NCBI GenBank assembly: GCA_016707785.1
Contig: JADJGZ010000014.1
Span: 1-64,000 of the forward strand
Source: Bacteroidales bacterium
GTDB taxonomy: Bacteria; Bacteroidota; Bacteroidia; Bacteroidales; UBA4417
DNA: 64,000 nt
Direction of reading: 5' to 3'
Shown here: piece after piece, positions 11,595 to 20,841 of the stretch
Numbering within the stretch: position 1 is the first letter of the stretch
Layout of the letters: each line of letters begins with the position of its first letter
Translations under genes and position numbers: made by a program
Notes under the pieces: generated by a model
Database searches by the model: none
What the model saw: only the letters and a program-made list of their open reading frames with translations
What the model was told of the DNA's origin: nothing

Positions 11595-12176
11595 ATGAAG
11601 ACATTCAGTACAACATTAAAATTCCCATCACTCATTATCATAGCCCTCTTATCAGGACTTTTAGCGTATTCTCAAACCCAGGATCCAGTCCTTATAGAAA
11701 CAGAACCCCGAAAACCCTGGACTGAACGATTATTCTATGGCGGATCCCTGGGATTGCAATTCGGGTCTGTTACACTTGTTGATATTTCTCCTTTAATAGG
11801 GTATAAACTAACTCCCCGCATCGGCGTTGGTGTTAGCCCTACCTATAAGTATTATCGTTTCCGGAACTACTACGGACAATCCTATGATTTGAAAACAAAT
11901 GTAATTGGAGGTAGTCTATTCGGACGTGTCCTGATCCTTGAAAGTATTTTTGCCCATGCAGAATATGAATACCTGACCTATAAATCAAAGGACTTAGCAG
12001 TCTCATCTGTCTCTGTCAGGAATGAATATAACTCAGTACTGGTTGGTGCAGGTTACAGGGAACCTATTTCTTCCAATGGGTATATGTACTTATTGTTACT
12101 CTGGAATCTGAACGAAACCATAGATTCTCCCTATACTAATCCGATTATAAGGGCAGGTTTTAGTATTGGATTCTGA
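11595..12176 (+). CDS. Small outer-membrane beta-barrel protein
   Basis: A 193-residue exported protein of unknown specific function. Residues 1-26 are a signal peptide ending LLAYSQ. The mature part consists of alternating strands typical of an 8-stranded OmpW/OmpX-like barrel (GGSLGLQFGS, VGVSPTYKYYRF, SVLVGAGYREP). It ends with a terminal phenylalanine (AGFSIGF), the usual BAM recognition signature. It is transcribed divergently from the rRNA operon and converges on pepD. A weak hairpin ATACCTAT/ATAGGTAT at 12189-12209 lies between the two stops and might end either transcript. Confidence 0.75.
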   Translation: MKTFSTTLKFPSLIIIALLSGLLAYSQTQDPVLIETEPRKPWTERLFYGGSLGLQFGSVTLVDISPLIGYKLTPRIGVGVSPTYKYYRFRNYYGQSYDLKTNVIGGSLFGRVLILESIFAHAEYEYLTYKSKDLAVSSVSVRNEYNSVLVGAGYREPISSNGYMYLLLLWNLNETIDSPYTNPIIRAGFSIGF

Positions 12177-12242
12177 CATGATTTCTTCATACCTATTATA
12201 TATAGGTATAAAATCTCGAAAAAGATAAAGGGTGAGTCCCGA

Positions 12243-13706
12243 TTATTTCTTTACCGGAATATTACGCAGTACTTCCAGGGTAAGATCCCAGAATTTTCCT
12301 ACGGTCGAAATCAGCAGGCGTTCATCTGGTGAATGAGCACCTTTGATTGTAGGGCCATAAGAAATCATATCCATCTCAGGATACTGTTCACCAATCAAGC
12401 CACATTCCAGCCCTGCATGTATAGCCAGGACCTTAGGTTCTGTCTTGAATAGTTGCTCATAAGCATTCCTGGTGATATCCAGAACCGGAGAGGTTGGATT
12501 GGGTGTCCATCCAGGATAACCATCGCTATGCACAATCTTAGCACCTGCTAGTCGGAAAACACTCACAACCATGCTTACCACATCATCCTTTCCGCTTTCA
12601 GAGGAGCTACGCTGACTTGTACCTATAATAATCTGTTTGTCGTTGAATTTTACCGATGCCAGGTTGGTAGAGGTTTCTACGAAATTTGGTATATCGGCTG
12701 ACATGGCAATAACTCCATGAGGGCAAGCATACAGGGAGTTAAGTAACCTTTCCTGTGACGAAAGATCCATCACAAAAGAAGGCATTTCAGTGGATTGATA
12801 ACTTACAAGGAGTCCCGGCTCAGTAGTCTTGAATTCAGCTTTTATAGTTGCATTAAATTCCTTTACACACTTAATGAACTCATTCTGAAATCGTTTGGGT
12901 ACAGTAACTGTGGCAAAAGCTTCCCTTGAAATGGCATTTCTAAGATTACCTCCGTCAAAAGAGGAGATACGCATTTCGTATTTATTGCTGGCATTCCATA
13001 ATAACCTGTTCAGGATTTTATTGGCATTACCCAGTCCTTTATTTATATCGTCTCCTGAGTGACCACCTTTCAGTCCTGTTACCTTTACAAGGAATCCACC
13101 ACAATCATAGTTCACCGGTACCTTTGAAAAGGTAAAAGTGATCGTAGTATCTTTTCCCCCGGCACATCCAATAAATAATTCTCCTTCATCTTCTGAGTCA
13201 AGGTTCAATAGGATATTCCCTTTCAGAAATCCAGGACGTAGCCCTTTGGCACCGGTTAGCCCGGTTTCCTCATCAACAGTGAAAAGGAATTCAAGCGGAC
13301 CATGTTCGAGGGATTTGTCTTCCATTATGGCCAGTTGTGCGGCAATCCCAATGCCATCGTCAGCACCAAGGGTTGTCCCCATGGCTTTAACCCATTCTCC
13401 TTCAACACGAGGTACAATAGGATCTTTCTCGAAATCATGATAAGTGTCAGAATTTTTCTCACAAACCATGTCAATATGACTCTGCAGAACTACAACCTCA
13501 AGGTTTTCATACCCTTTTGATGCACCTTTTCTGACAAGTATATTCCCGGTTTCGTCTGTCAAACATTCCAAACCAAGTTCATTGGCTACCGATTGTATAT
13601 AGGCTGAAATCTTTTCTTCCTTTTTGGAAGGACGGGGAACCTTGCAAATCTGATCAAAATATTTCCAGATCAATTCCGGGTATAGGCCTTTGAAAACATC
13701 ATTCAT
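12243..13706 (-). CDS. pepD: Aminoacyl-histidine dipeptidase (Xaa-His dipeptidase, M20 family)
   Basis: A cytoplasmic di-zinc peptidase that hydrolyses Xaa-His and other dipeptides. At 487 residues it matches E. coli PepD. Metal-binding and catalytic residues are all visible: H77 and D79 in QSHIDMV, the bridging aspartate in GADDGIG (116-117), catalytic E146 and metal-binding E147 in DEETGLTGA, D170 in LDSEDEGE, and a late histidine in KGAHSPDERL. The insertion typical of PepD (the lid/dimerisation domain, about residues 185-395) contains GGHSGDDINKGLGNA. A monocistronic minus-strand gene with a 130-bp gap to a repeat array upstream. Confidence 0.95.
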   Translation of the reverse strand: MNDVFKGLYPELIWKYFDQICKVPRPSKKEEKISAYIQSVANELGLECLTDETGNILVRKGASKGYENLEVVVLQSHIDMVCEKNSDTYHDFEKDPIVPRVEGEWVKAMGTTLGADDGIGIAAQLAIMEDKSLEHGPLEFLFTVDEETGLTGAKGLRPGFLKGNILLNLDSEDEGELFIGCAGGKDTTITFTFSKVPVNYDCGGFLVKVTGLKGGHSGDDINKGLGNANKILNRLLWNASNKYEMRISSFDGGNLRNAISREAFATVTVPKRFQNEFIKCVKEFNATIKAEFKTTEPGLLVSYQSTEMPSFVMDLSSQERLLNSLYACPHGVIAMSADIPNFVETSTNLASVKFNDKQIIIGTSQRSSSESGKDDVVSMVVSVFRLAGAKIVHSDGYPGWTPNPTSPVLDITRNAYEQLFKTEPKVLAIHAGLECGLIGEQYPEMDMISYGPTIKGAHSPDERLLISTVGKFWDLTLEVLRNIPVKK

Positions 13707-13835
13707 GACTATTTATTATATGAAGTTGGCACAAATATATGTTATTATTTAAAAGATTGATTTTCTTTCGACCAAGTTCTTTAAAAAAATATACCGAATT
13801 GGTAATAATTTTAGGTTATTGGGTTTCTAAAGAGT

Positions 13836-14466
13836 GCTGAGTGCGGGGGTGCAGGGGAGTGCCGGTGCTGAGTGCGAGTGCGGTGCGGCTGAGTGCCCGA
13901 GGAAGCCTGTGGCCTGGATGGGGCGGGCGGTGCCGGGGTGCCGGGTGCGGAGTGCGGTGCCCGGGGCCGGCTGAGGAAGGGGAGCCTTTGGCTCTGAGTG
14001 TTTGGTCATTTCCAAGGTTCCGACATCCGACATCAAACATCCGACATCCGACATCAAACATTCAGGTGCCGGAGTGCCGATGTGCCGATGTGCCGATGTG
14101 CCGAGGTGCCGAGGTGCCGGAGTACTGAGTGCCGAAGGGAAGCCTTTGGCTCTGAGTGTCCCGAAGGGAAGCCTGTGGCTCTGAGTGTTTGGTCATTTCC
14201 AAGGATCCGACATCCGACATCCGACATCCGACATCAAACATCCGACATCAAACATCCGACATCAAATTGTGCCGGAGTGCCGATGTGCCGAGTGCTGAGT
14301 GGGTGCTCAAATCCAGATCCGACATCGAATGCTCAAACATCCGACATCAAGTGCCATGTGCTGACAAATCAAGGTCAAATCCGAAATCCGAAATCCGAAA
14401 TCCGACATCAAACATCCGACATCAAACATCCGACATCAAACATCCGACATCAAACATCCGACATTA
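13836..14466. repeat. 630-bp compound array of 7- and 8-bp tandem repeats
   Basis: A mosaic of short-period direct repeats fills most of the 763-bp gap between pepD and rpe. It contains GTGCTGA/GTGCGGA heptamers (13836-13970), ACATCCG/ACATCAA heptamers (14023-14060, 14208-14266 and 14400-14466), GTGCCGAT octamers (14067-14115) and AATCCGAA octamers (14380-14403). A longer block (GAAGCCTTTGGCTCTGAGTG plus TTTGGTCATTTCCAAGG) occurs twice, near 13981 and 14167. Reading frames across the array give meaningless heptad peptides (SDIRHQT). The array ends 4 bp from the rpe stop codon. Confidence 0.85.
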
Positions 14467-14469
14467 GGA

Positions 14470-15120
14470 TCAGAATGCTTTCAACTGATCAATGGCAGCG
14501 AGAGGATCAGGACTGGAGAATACGGCATTGCCGGCGACGAGAACATTAACCCCTGTTTCAACGAGTTCCCTGGCATTGCTGAGATCAACACCGCCATCCA
14601 GTTCAATTAAGGTTGAGAGTTGCCTCTCATCGATCATATTTTTCAACTTCCTTACTTTATTTAAGGAGGAAGGAATGAATTTTTGTCCCCCAAAACCTGG
14701 ATTCACGCTCATGATTAGCACCATATCCAGATCAGGAAGGATTTCTTCCAATACTGAAACAGGAGTATGTGGATTGAGTGCAACCGCAGCTTTGACACCT
14801 AGTTCCTTAACGGCCTGAATCGAACGATGTAAATGAACTGACGCTTCATAGTGAAAACTGATAATATCGGCACCTGCATCCACAAACTCTTTGAAATACC
14901 TCTCTGGTTGGGTAATCATGAGATGCACATCAAGGGGTTTGCTTGTAAGTCTTCTTATAGCTTTTATGAAATGAAATCCAAAAGTGATATTTGGGACAAA
15001 AACTCCGTCCATAATATCAAGGTGAATCCAATCGGCATTGCTTTTATTCAGCATTCCCATTGCATTTTCAAGGTTCCTGAAATCAGCAGTTAAGATGGAG
15101 GGTGCCAGAAGGTGTTTCAT
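14470..15120 (-). CDS. rpe: Ribulose-phosphate 3-epimerase
   Basis: Interconverts D-ribulose 5-phosphate and D-xylulose 5-phosphate in the pentose phosphate pathway, working with the transketolase encoded at 51068. A 216-residue TIM barrel. Motifs are complete: APSILTADF at the N-terminus, the metal site and general acid-base pair in HLDIMDGVFVPN (D37), VHLMI, SVNPGFGGQ (phosphate loop), ELDGGVDLSNA (second catalytic Asp) and LVAGNAVF. It lies downstream of rpoD on the same strand but is separated from it by a terminator. A repeat array replaces a normal terminator after its stop. Confidence 0.97.
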   Translation of the reverse strand: MKHLLAPSILTADFRNLENAMGMLNKSNADWIHLDIMDGVFVPNITFGFHFIKAIRRLTSKPLDVHLMITQPERYFKEFVDAGADIISFHYEASVHLHRSIQAVKELGVKAAVALNPHTPVSVLEEILPDLDMVLIMSVNPGFGGQKFIPSSLNKVRKLKNMIDERQLSTLIELDGGVDLSNARELVETGVNVLVAGNAVFSSPDPLAAIDQLKAF

Positions 15121-15171
15121 GAAGGTAGATTGAAAATGAACTTGGTGAATAAAGCAGAAGTTGAAACAAAT

Positions 15172-15202
15172 ATAAAAAAAAAGAGCGGAGAAGATCCGCT
15201 CT
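15172..15202 (-). terminator. Rho-independent terminator of rpoD
   Basis: The minus strand has an 8-bp stem AGAGCGGA/TCCGCTCT with loop TCTTC, followed directly by nine or more T, 5 bp after the rpoD stop. Confidence 0.9.
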
Positions 15203-15207
15203 GCATA

Positions 15208-16071
15208 TTATCCAAGGTAAGTTTTGAGGATTTTGCTTCTGGAGGTATGTTTCAACCTGCGAATGGCTTTTTCCTTGATTTGTCTGACTCTTTCCCGGGT
15301 GAGGTCGAATTTCTCACCTATTTCTTCAAGGGTAAGCGGATGGCTGCCATTGAGTCCGAAATAGAGTTTGATCACGTCGGCTTCACGTGGGGTGAGGGTG
15401 CTGATGGCCCTGTCAATTTCCTTGCGGAGTGATTCGTAGAGAAGTCCGGTTTCCGGTGTTGGGCCGTCTTCGCTTCTCAGCACATCATACATAGTGTTAT
15501 CTTCATCCTGCACGAGTGGGGCATCCATTGATACATGCCGGCCTGAGTTGCGCATGGATTCCTTTACTTCATTTTCGCTGATTTCAAGGAGAACTGCTAT
15601 TTCGTCGCTGTTGGGTTCACGCTCGTATTGCTGTTCAAGTTTGGCATAAGCCTTATTGATTTTGTTTATGGCACCAATTTTATTAAGGGGTAGCCTAACG
15701 ATACGTGATTGTTCAGCAAGTGCCTGAAGGATGGATTGACGAATCCACCATACAGCATAGGAGATAAACTTGAATCCGCGGGTTTCATCAAAACGCTGTG
15801 CAGCTTTGATTAAGCCAAGGTTTCCTTCATTAATAAGATCCGGGAGACTTAGCCCCTGGTTCTGGTATTGCTTGGAAACGGAAACAACAAAACGGAGATT
15901 GGCTTTGGTTAATTTTTCAAGAGCAGCACGATCACCTTGTTTAATTCGCTGAGCAAGCCGTACTTCTTCTTCAGCAGTGATCAGTTCTACTTTCCCTATT
16001 TCCTGGAGATACTTATCGAGCGATGCAGTTTCGCGATTTGTAACCTGCTTTGTAATTTTGAGTTGCCTCAT
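15208..16071 (-). CDS. rpoD: Primary RNA polymerase sigma factor (sigma-70, RpoD/SigA)
   Basis: The housekeeping sigma factor, 287 residues, the short form typical of Bacteroidota without a long region 1.1. Order: region 1.2 (SLDKYLQEIGKVELITAEEE), region 2 (LTKANLRFVVSVSKQYQNQG, then LPDLINEGNLGLIKAAQRFD and SYAVWWIRQSILQAL), region 3 (INKINKAYAKLEQQYERE) and region 4 with the helix-turn-helix TLEEIGEKFDLTRERVRQIK. It recognises the TAnnTTTG/TTTG promoters seen through this window. It is monocistronic, with its own terminator. Confidence 0.97.
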   Translation of the reverse strand: MRQLKITKQVTNRETASLDKYLQEIGKVELITAEEEVRLAQRIKQGDRAALEKLTKANLRFVVSVSKQYQNQGLSLPDLINEGNLGLIKAAQRFDETRGFKFISYAVWWIRQSILQALAEQSRIVRLPLNKIGAINKINKAYAKLEQQYEREPNSDEIAVLLEISENEVKESMRNSGRHVSMDAPLVQDEDNTMYDVLRSEDGPTPETGLLYESLRKEIDRAISTLTPREADVIKLYFGLNGSHPLTLEEIGEKFDLTRERVRQIKEKAIRRLKHTSRSKILKTYLG

Positions 16072-16155
16072 AGTATTTACTGGTTGTTGGCGATGAGTTG
16101 TACGAAAAAACCTTAACTAAGGTTCCAAAAAAACCTGAAAAAAATAAAAGTTTCT

Positions 16156-16184
16156 GTCCCGGGTCTATTTTTCAGACCCGGGAC
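16156..16184 (-). terminator. Rho-independent terminator of pnp
   Basis: A perfect 11-bp GC-rich stem (GTCCCGGGTCT / AGACCCGGGAC, loop GAAAAAT on the minus strand) followed by a T-rich stretch, 8 bp after the pnp stop. Confidence 0.9.
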
Positions 16185-16191
16185 TTGACCT

Positions 16192-18336
16192 TTATTGAGG
16201 TGCTCCTGCTTCATCCTGAGCCGGACGAGGCAGTAATACCTTACGGGATAATTTCAGTTTTCCTGTTTTACTATCGACTTCAATCAGCTTAACTTCAATT
16301 TTGTCACCTACTTTCAAAACACTTTCAACATCCTTTAGTCTTCTCCATTCAATTTCGGAAATGTGAAGCAGTCCGTCCTTGCCGGGAAGAATTTCAACAA
16401 AGGCTCCGAAAGTGGTAATGGTTTTAACTGTTCCGGTATAGACTTCACCTACTTCCGGAATGGCAACAATGCCTTTAATCCTGGCTTTTACAGCTTCGAT
16501 GGAGGCTTTGTTATTGGAAACGATATCGATAACACCAAATTCGCCAACTTCCTCAATCACAATTGTAGAACCGGTTTCACGCTGCATTTCCTGGATTACT
16601 TTTCCACCCGGGCCGATAACTGCACCGATAAATTCTCTTGGGATGGTGATTTTTACAATTCTTGGAACGTGTGGTTTATAGTCCTCACGTGCTTCGGTAA
16701 GTGTTTTTGCAAGTTCGCCGAGGATATGGATCCTGCCTTTGCGGGCTTGTTCAAGGGCTTCAGCAAGAATCTCAAATGATAGACCATCTACCTTGATATC
16801 CATCTGGCAGGCTGTAATACCATCTGATGTGCCGGTAACCTTGAAATCCATATCACCTAAATGATCTTCATCACCCAGGATATCTGACAGGATTCCATAT
16901 TTTTTGGTTTTGGTATCTGTAATAAGGCCCATTGCAATTCCGGCAACCGGCTTACGAAGTTTTACGCCTGCATCCAACAATGCCAGTGTTCCGGCACATA
17001 CGGTAGCCATAGATGAAGATCCATTGGATTCGAGGATATCAGAAACGATCCTGACAGTATATGGATTGTCTTCTTTACTAGGCATCATTGCTTTAAGAGC
17101 GCGAAGTGCCAGGTTTCCATGACCGATTTCCCGGCGTCCGGTTCCACGAATAGGTTTTACCTCTCCTGTTGAGAAAGGAGGGAAGTTATAATGAAGGATA
17201 AAATCTACCTTTTCTTCGATCATAGCACCATCGATCATTTGTTCATCGAGCTTGGTACCCAGTGTAACCGTTGTAAGAGATTGAGTTTCTCCACGTGTGA
17301 AGATTGCTGAACCATGAGCCATAGGCAAATAGTCTACTTCACTCCATATTGGGCGTATTTCATCCAGTTTGCGACCATCAAGCCGACGACGTGATTCAAG
17401 TACCATGTTACGCATGGCTTCTTTTTCAGTGTCGTGGTAATAGCGATCGATAAGGGCAGATTTTGCAGCCAGGATTTCTTCGCTTAATGTAGCCTTATAT
17501 TCATCTTTAATTGCATGGAAAGCTTCAGTTCTAGCATGTTTAGGCTGGCCCGACATTGCAATAGCAAGGATTTTTTCGTACGTATAATCCCTGAGTTCTT
17601 TACGGAGTTCTTCGTCGTGGTGTTCATGACAATACTCACGTTTTGGACTGGCTTTTTCAACAAGTGCAGCCAGGTCATTTTGTGCAGTACATTGAATTTT
17701 AATGTGTTTATGAGCAAAACCAATTGCTTCGATCATATCATTCTCAGAAACCTCTTTCATCTCACCTTCAACCATCACAATATTCTCAAATGAGGCAGCA
17801 ACGATGAGGTCGATATCAGCACCGGCTATTTCACTGGTGGGTGGATTAATGATGAATTTACCATTGATCCGGGCAACTCTTGCTTCAGAGATGGGTCCGT
17901 TAAAAGGAATGTTGCTGACAGCAAGTGCACTTGATGCTGCCAAACAAGCTAATGCATCAGGTAAAACCTCTGCATCAGCTGATATAAGAGTAACAATAAC
18001 CTGTACTTCTGCATGAAAATCATCCGGAAACAGTGGCCGCAAGGCGCGGTCTACCAATCGGGAGATCAGGATTTCATGATCCGAAGGACGTGCTTCTCTT
18101 TTAAAGAAACCACCAGGGAAACGGCCTGCTGCGGCATATTTTTCCCTATATTCAACGGATAATGGCATAAAATCTACATTTTCGGCTGCGTCTTTTTTAG
18201 CAACCACTGTAGCCAACAACATGGTATTACCCATTCTGACTACACAGGCACCATCTGCCTGCTTGGCTAATTTACCGGTTTCAATTGAAACTACTCGGCC
18301 ATCGCCAATGTCGAAGGTTTTAACAATTCCTTCCAT
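16192..18336 (-). CDS. pnp: Polyribonucleotide nucleotidyltransferase (PNPase)
   Basis: A phosphorolytic 3'-5' exoribonuclease of mRNA decay, 714 residues. The first RNase PH domain begins at residue 12 (GRVVSIETGKLAKQADGAC) and contains FFKREARPSDHEILISRLVD. The alpha-helical linker domain runs about 215-310. The second RNase PH domain carries the active site (RGETQSLTTVTLGT, GTGRREIGHGNLALRAL, and the SDILGDEDHLGDMDFKVTGT aspartates). A KH domain (GAVIGPGGKVIQEMQRETG) and a C-terminal S1 domain (GEVYTGTVKTITTFGAFVEI) complete the family layout. It lies directly downstream of rpsO, the conserved rpsO-pnp pair, but with a hairpin terminator between them that may allow read-through. Confidence 0.97.
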   Translation of the reverse strand: MEGIVKTFDIGDGRVVSIETGKLAKQADGACVVRMGNTMLLATVVAKKDAAENVDFMPLSVEYREKYAAAGRFPGGFFKREARPSDHEILISRLVDRALRPLFPDDFHAEVQVIVTLISADAEVLPDALACLAASSALAVSNIPFNGPISEARVARINGKFIINPPTSEIAGADIDLIVAASFENIVMVEGEMKEVSENDMIEAIGFAHKHIKIQCTAQNDLAALVEKASPKREYCHEHHDEELRKELRDYTYEKILAIAMSGQPKHARTEAFHAIKDEYKATLSEEILAAKSALIDRYYHDTEKEAMRNMVLESRRRLDGRKLDEIRPIWSEVDYLPMAHGSAIFTRGETQSLTTVTLGTKLDEQMIDGAMIEEKVDFILHYNFPPFSTGEVKPIRGTGRREIGHGNLALRALKAMMPSKEDNPYTVRIVSDILESNGSSSMATVCAGTLALLDAGVKLRKPVAGIAMGLITDTKTKKYGILSDILGDEDHLGDMDFKVTGTSDGITACQMDIKVDGLSFEILAEALEQARKGRIHILGELAKTLTEAREDYKPHVPRIVKITIPREFIGAVIGPGGKVIQEMQRETGSTIVIEEVGEFGVIDIVSNNKASIEAVKARIKGIVAIPEVGEVYTGTVKTITTFGAFVEILPGKDGLLHISEIEWRRLKDVESVLKVGDKIEVKLIEVDSKTGKLKLSRKVLLPRPAQDEAGAPQ

Positions 18337-18438
18337 AATTTACCTCTTTCTTTTATAACATGTAATGTGTTGTTCAGAATTTGAAGGAATCAGGTTGACA
18401 ACACAACGATCCTGTATTCCTGTAAGATTCAATACAAA

Positions 18439-18464
18439 AAAAGGCAATTGAAAAATTGCCTTTT
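18439..18464 (-). terminator. Terminator between rpsO and pnp
   Basis: A perfect 11-bp stem AAAAGGCAATT/AATTGCCTTTT with a 4-nt loop on the minus strand, followed by T residues, 30 bp after the rpsO stop and about 100 bp before the pnp start. The arrangement suggests partial termination so that S15 is made in excess of PNPase. Confidence 0.85.
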
Positions 18465-18493
18465 CTTTTGATATCTTTAGTATGGTCAAGTTA

Positions 18494-18763
18494 TTACTTA
18501 CGGATACTTAACTTACTGATGATAGCACGGTATCTCTCAATCTCCTTCTTCTTCAAATAATCCAAAAGTTTACGACGTTTACCAACAAGACGAACCAATG
18601 ACCTTTGAGTGGCCAGATCTTTCCTGTTGACTTTCAGGTGCTCTGTTAAATGCTTAATGCGGTAGGTAAACAGTGCAATCTGTCCTTCAGAAGAACCAGT
18701 ATCGGCTTCTGAAGTGCCGTTTTCCTTAAAAATATCCTTCTTGATTTCAGGAGTTAAGTACAT
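18494..18763 (-). CDS. rpsO: 30S ribosomal protein S15
   Basis: An 89-residue primary 16S-binding protein of the small subunit platform. The family core is intact: TGSSEGQIALFTYRI, then IKHLTEHLKVNRKD, LATQRSLVRLVGKRRKLLDY and LKKKEIERYRAIISKLSIRK. Length and order match S15 from other bacteria. It precedes pnp on the minus strand. Confidence 0.98.
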   Translation of the reverse strand: MYLTPEIKKDIFKENGTSEADTGSSEGQIALFTYRIKHLTEHLKVNRKDLATQRSLVRLVGKRRKLLDYLKKKEIERYRAIISKLSIRK

Positions 18764-18807
18764 ATCTGTGTGACTATTAGTTTACTTCTATTTCAATTTT
18801 CGGGCTG

Positions 18808-18815
18808 CAAAATTA
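18808..18815 (-). promoter_or_regulatory. Candidate -7 element (TAATTTTG) of rpsO
   Basis: The minus strand has TAATTTTG, fitting TAnnTTTG, 45 bp upstream of the rpsO ATG. A TTTG occurs only 12 bp upstream, so the -33 element is uncertain. Confidence 0.5.
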
Positions 18816-19190
18816 GTATTTTTCAGGCAAAGAAAAAACTTTTCTTACATTTTTTTATTTCCATTGGCAGAAGCCCTCAATCAGACTGCAAAAATAACTA
18901 TTTTTATAAATAAATCTAAGAGATTGTCTTAAAAAATGCTATTCTCCGAAGAATCCAGAAGTCAGAAGTCAGAATCCAGAATAATTAGCCTAATTATGGT
19001 TACATTTTTTTCTTTACTGACTCCTGCTTACTGAATTCTGTCCGCATCAGCCGAATGACTACATTTTAATAATTTTAGACAGTTTCTATTATCACTTCAC
19101 GCATACATTCTTGATTCATTTTGCCAACAACAAATTGGATTCAACAGCCAATAAGCCACTTTTATTCACTAAGATCACTCTAACCTCTTT
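18816..19190. other. AT-rich intergenic stretch without a gene
   Basis: Nothing coding is seen. Imperfect repeats of CAGAAGTCAGAA type occur at 18950-18985, and TGACTCCTGCTTACTGAATTC near 19018 looks like a degenerate reverse copy. The stretch leads into the 10-bp array at 19191. Confidence 0.6.
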
Positions 19191-19260
19191 AGCTCACTTT
19201 AGCTCACTTTAGCTCACTTTAGTTCACTTTAGCTCACTCTAGTTCACTCTAGCTCACTCA
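19191..19260. repeat. 10-bp tandem array AGCTCACTTT
   Basis: Seven exact-period units: three AGCTCACTTT, then AGTTCACTTT, AGCTCACTCT, AGTTCACTCT and AGCTCACTCA. The period is one helical turn. The same unit in the same orientation forms a second array at 25421-25519, so the pair brackets the carotenoid operon and mscS. Confidence 0.9.
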
Positions 19261-19285
19261 TCTGATTACTGTTTAATTTCAAATA

Positions 19286-19314
19286 CAAATGATTAAACAA
19301 AAGTGCATCATTTG
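19286..19314. promoter_or_regulatory. Inverted repeat CAAATGAT-N13-ATCATTTG, possible crt operator
   Basis: Perfect 8-bp arms whose centres are 21 bp apart, two helical turns, 37 bp before the crtI ATG. This geometry fits a dimeric repressor. Carotenoid operons in other bacteria are often under MerR-type (CarH/LitR) regulators, but no regulator gene is in the window, so function is inference. Confidence 0.35.
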
Positions 19315-19350
19315 TGTTTATATTGTACTATCACAGCGTTAACATTCACC

Positions 19351-20829
19351 ATGAATAAAAAAGTAACCATTATCGGAGCCGGGTTTTCCGGGCTTGCAAC
19401 AGCTTCTCTATTGGCAAAGAGCGGGTTCCAGGTCCAGGTATTTGAAAAGAATGAAATGGCGGGAGGCCGTGCACGCAGTTTCCAATCAGATGGTTTTACA
19501 TTTGATATGGGACCTAGTTGGTATTGGATGCCTGATGTTTTTGACAATTTCTTTTCAATTTTCGGGAAGAAGACTTCAGATTACTATGAGCTGATACGCC
19601 TGGATCCGTCATATAGGTTTTATTTTGGAAAAGATGATAAGGTTGATGTGCCTGCAGATTTTGAAGGAGTGATTGAAACTTTTGAATCGATTGAAAAAGG
19701 AAGTGGAAAACAACTTGAGAAATTTCTGGAAGAAGCTGAGTATAAATATAAGGTATCCATGAACAAATTTGTGTTCAAGCCTGGGCTATCTATACTTGAA
19801 TTCATGCATCCCGAGCTTTTGTCGTCTGTCTTTAAACTGCACATGTTCAGGTCATTTGATTCTCATCTCAGGAAATTTTTTCCAAATCCCAGGTTGCGTC
19901 AAATGCTGGAGTTTCCAATTCTGTTTCTTGGCGGGACTGCTAAGAATACGCCTGCACTTTATAGCCTGATGAATTACGGAGACATTAAACTAGGCACTTG
20001 GTATCCAAAAGGAGGAATGTATAAGGTTGTAGAAGCCATGGTGGAACTTGCAGAATCACAAGGTGTTTCTATACTTTATGATTGTCCGGTTGAAAATATT
20101 ATTATTCAGGATGGTTCAGTTACAGGTGTTAATACCAAGTTCGGATTTCATCCAACCGATTTATTAGTGGCTTCTGCTGATTATCAGTTTGTGGAGCAGA
20201 CTTTACTTCCTTCTGCTTTTCGTGATTATAGTAAGCAATATTGGGATTCAAGGGTGCTATCTCCATCTTCTCTCATATTTTTCCTCGGGATTGATAAGAA
20301 ATTAGAGGGTATTGAGCATCATACCTTGTTTTTTGATGAAGATCTGGGGGCTCATGCTTCCCAGATTTACAGTAATCCTTCCTGGCCTGATAAGCCCTCA
20401 CTTTATTTCAGCTGTACTTCAAAAACAGATACTACTGTTGCACCTGAAGGAATGGAGAACCTTTTTGTATTGATTCCTGTAGCTCCCGGTTTGGAAGACT
20501 CGGAGGAGATGAGAAATAGATACTACGAAATTATCATGGACCGGTTCAAGATGATTACAGGGCAGGATTTGAGAGACCATGTGGTTTTTCAAAGAAGCTA
20601 TGCTCATAAAGATTTTGAAGCAGATTATCATGCATTTAAAGGAAATGCATACGGTTTGGCGAATACACTTATGCAAACAGCCTTTTTGAAACCAAGGATT
20701 AAAAACAGGAAACTTGATAACCTTTACTATACCGGGCAGTTGACTGTTCCGGGGCCTGGTGTTCCACCTGCGCTTATTTCAGGTCAAATTGTTGCTAATG
20801 AAATTTCTAAACGTTTCAAAAAAGGTTAA
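19351..20829 (+). CDS. crtI: Phytoene desaturase (CrtI type)
   Basis: An FAD-dependent carotenoid desaturase converting phytoene to lycopene at the membrane. Starting at the ATG 19351 it is 492 residues, normal for CrtI. The earlier GTG at 19303 is in the promoter/operator region and adds residues without homology. The N-terminal dinucleotide fold is VTIIGAGFSGLATASLLAKS (residues 5-24), followed by EKNEMAGGRARSF and GFTFDMGPSWYWMPD. The C-terminal FAD motif TGQLTVPGPGVPPALISG is intact. First gene of the operon crtI-crtB-unknown-idi-crtZ-crtYcd; 12 bp separate it from crtB. Confidence 0.95.
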   Translation: MNKKVTIIGAGFSGLATASLLAKSGFQVQVFEKNEMAGGRARSFQSDGFTFDMGPSWYWMPDVFDNFFSIFGKKTSDYYELIRLDPSYRFYFGKDDKVDVPADFEGVIETFESIEKGSGKQLEKFLEEAEYKYKVSMNKFVFKPGLSILEFMHPELLSSVFKLHMFRSFDSHLRKFFPNPRLRQMLEFPILFLGGTAKNTPALYSLMNYGDIKLGTWYPKGGMYKVVEAMVELAESQGVSILYDCPVENIIIQDGSVTGVNTKFGFHPTDLLVASADYQFVEQTLLPSAFRDYSKQYWDSRVLSPSSLIFFLGIDKKLEGIEHHTLFFDEDLGAHASQIYSNPSWPDKPSLYFSCTSKTDTTVAPEGMENLFVLIPVAPGLEDSEEMRNRYYEIIMDRFKMITGQDLRDHVVFQRSYAHKDFEADYHAFKGNAYGLANTLMQTAFLKPRIKNRKLDNLYYTGQLTVPGPGVPPALISGQIVANEISKRFKKG

Positions 20830-20841
20830 CCTTACTGAATT

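Noticed and set aside
13816..14549. Several overlapping reading frames of 76-183 residues on both strands
   Set aside because: They are translations of 7- and 8-bp repeat arrays (SDIRHQT-type heptads), open in all frames because the unit lacks stops. There is no start context and no homology-like composition.
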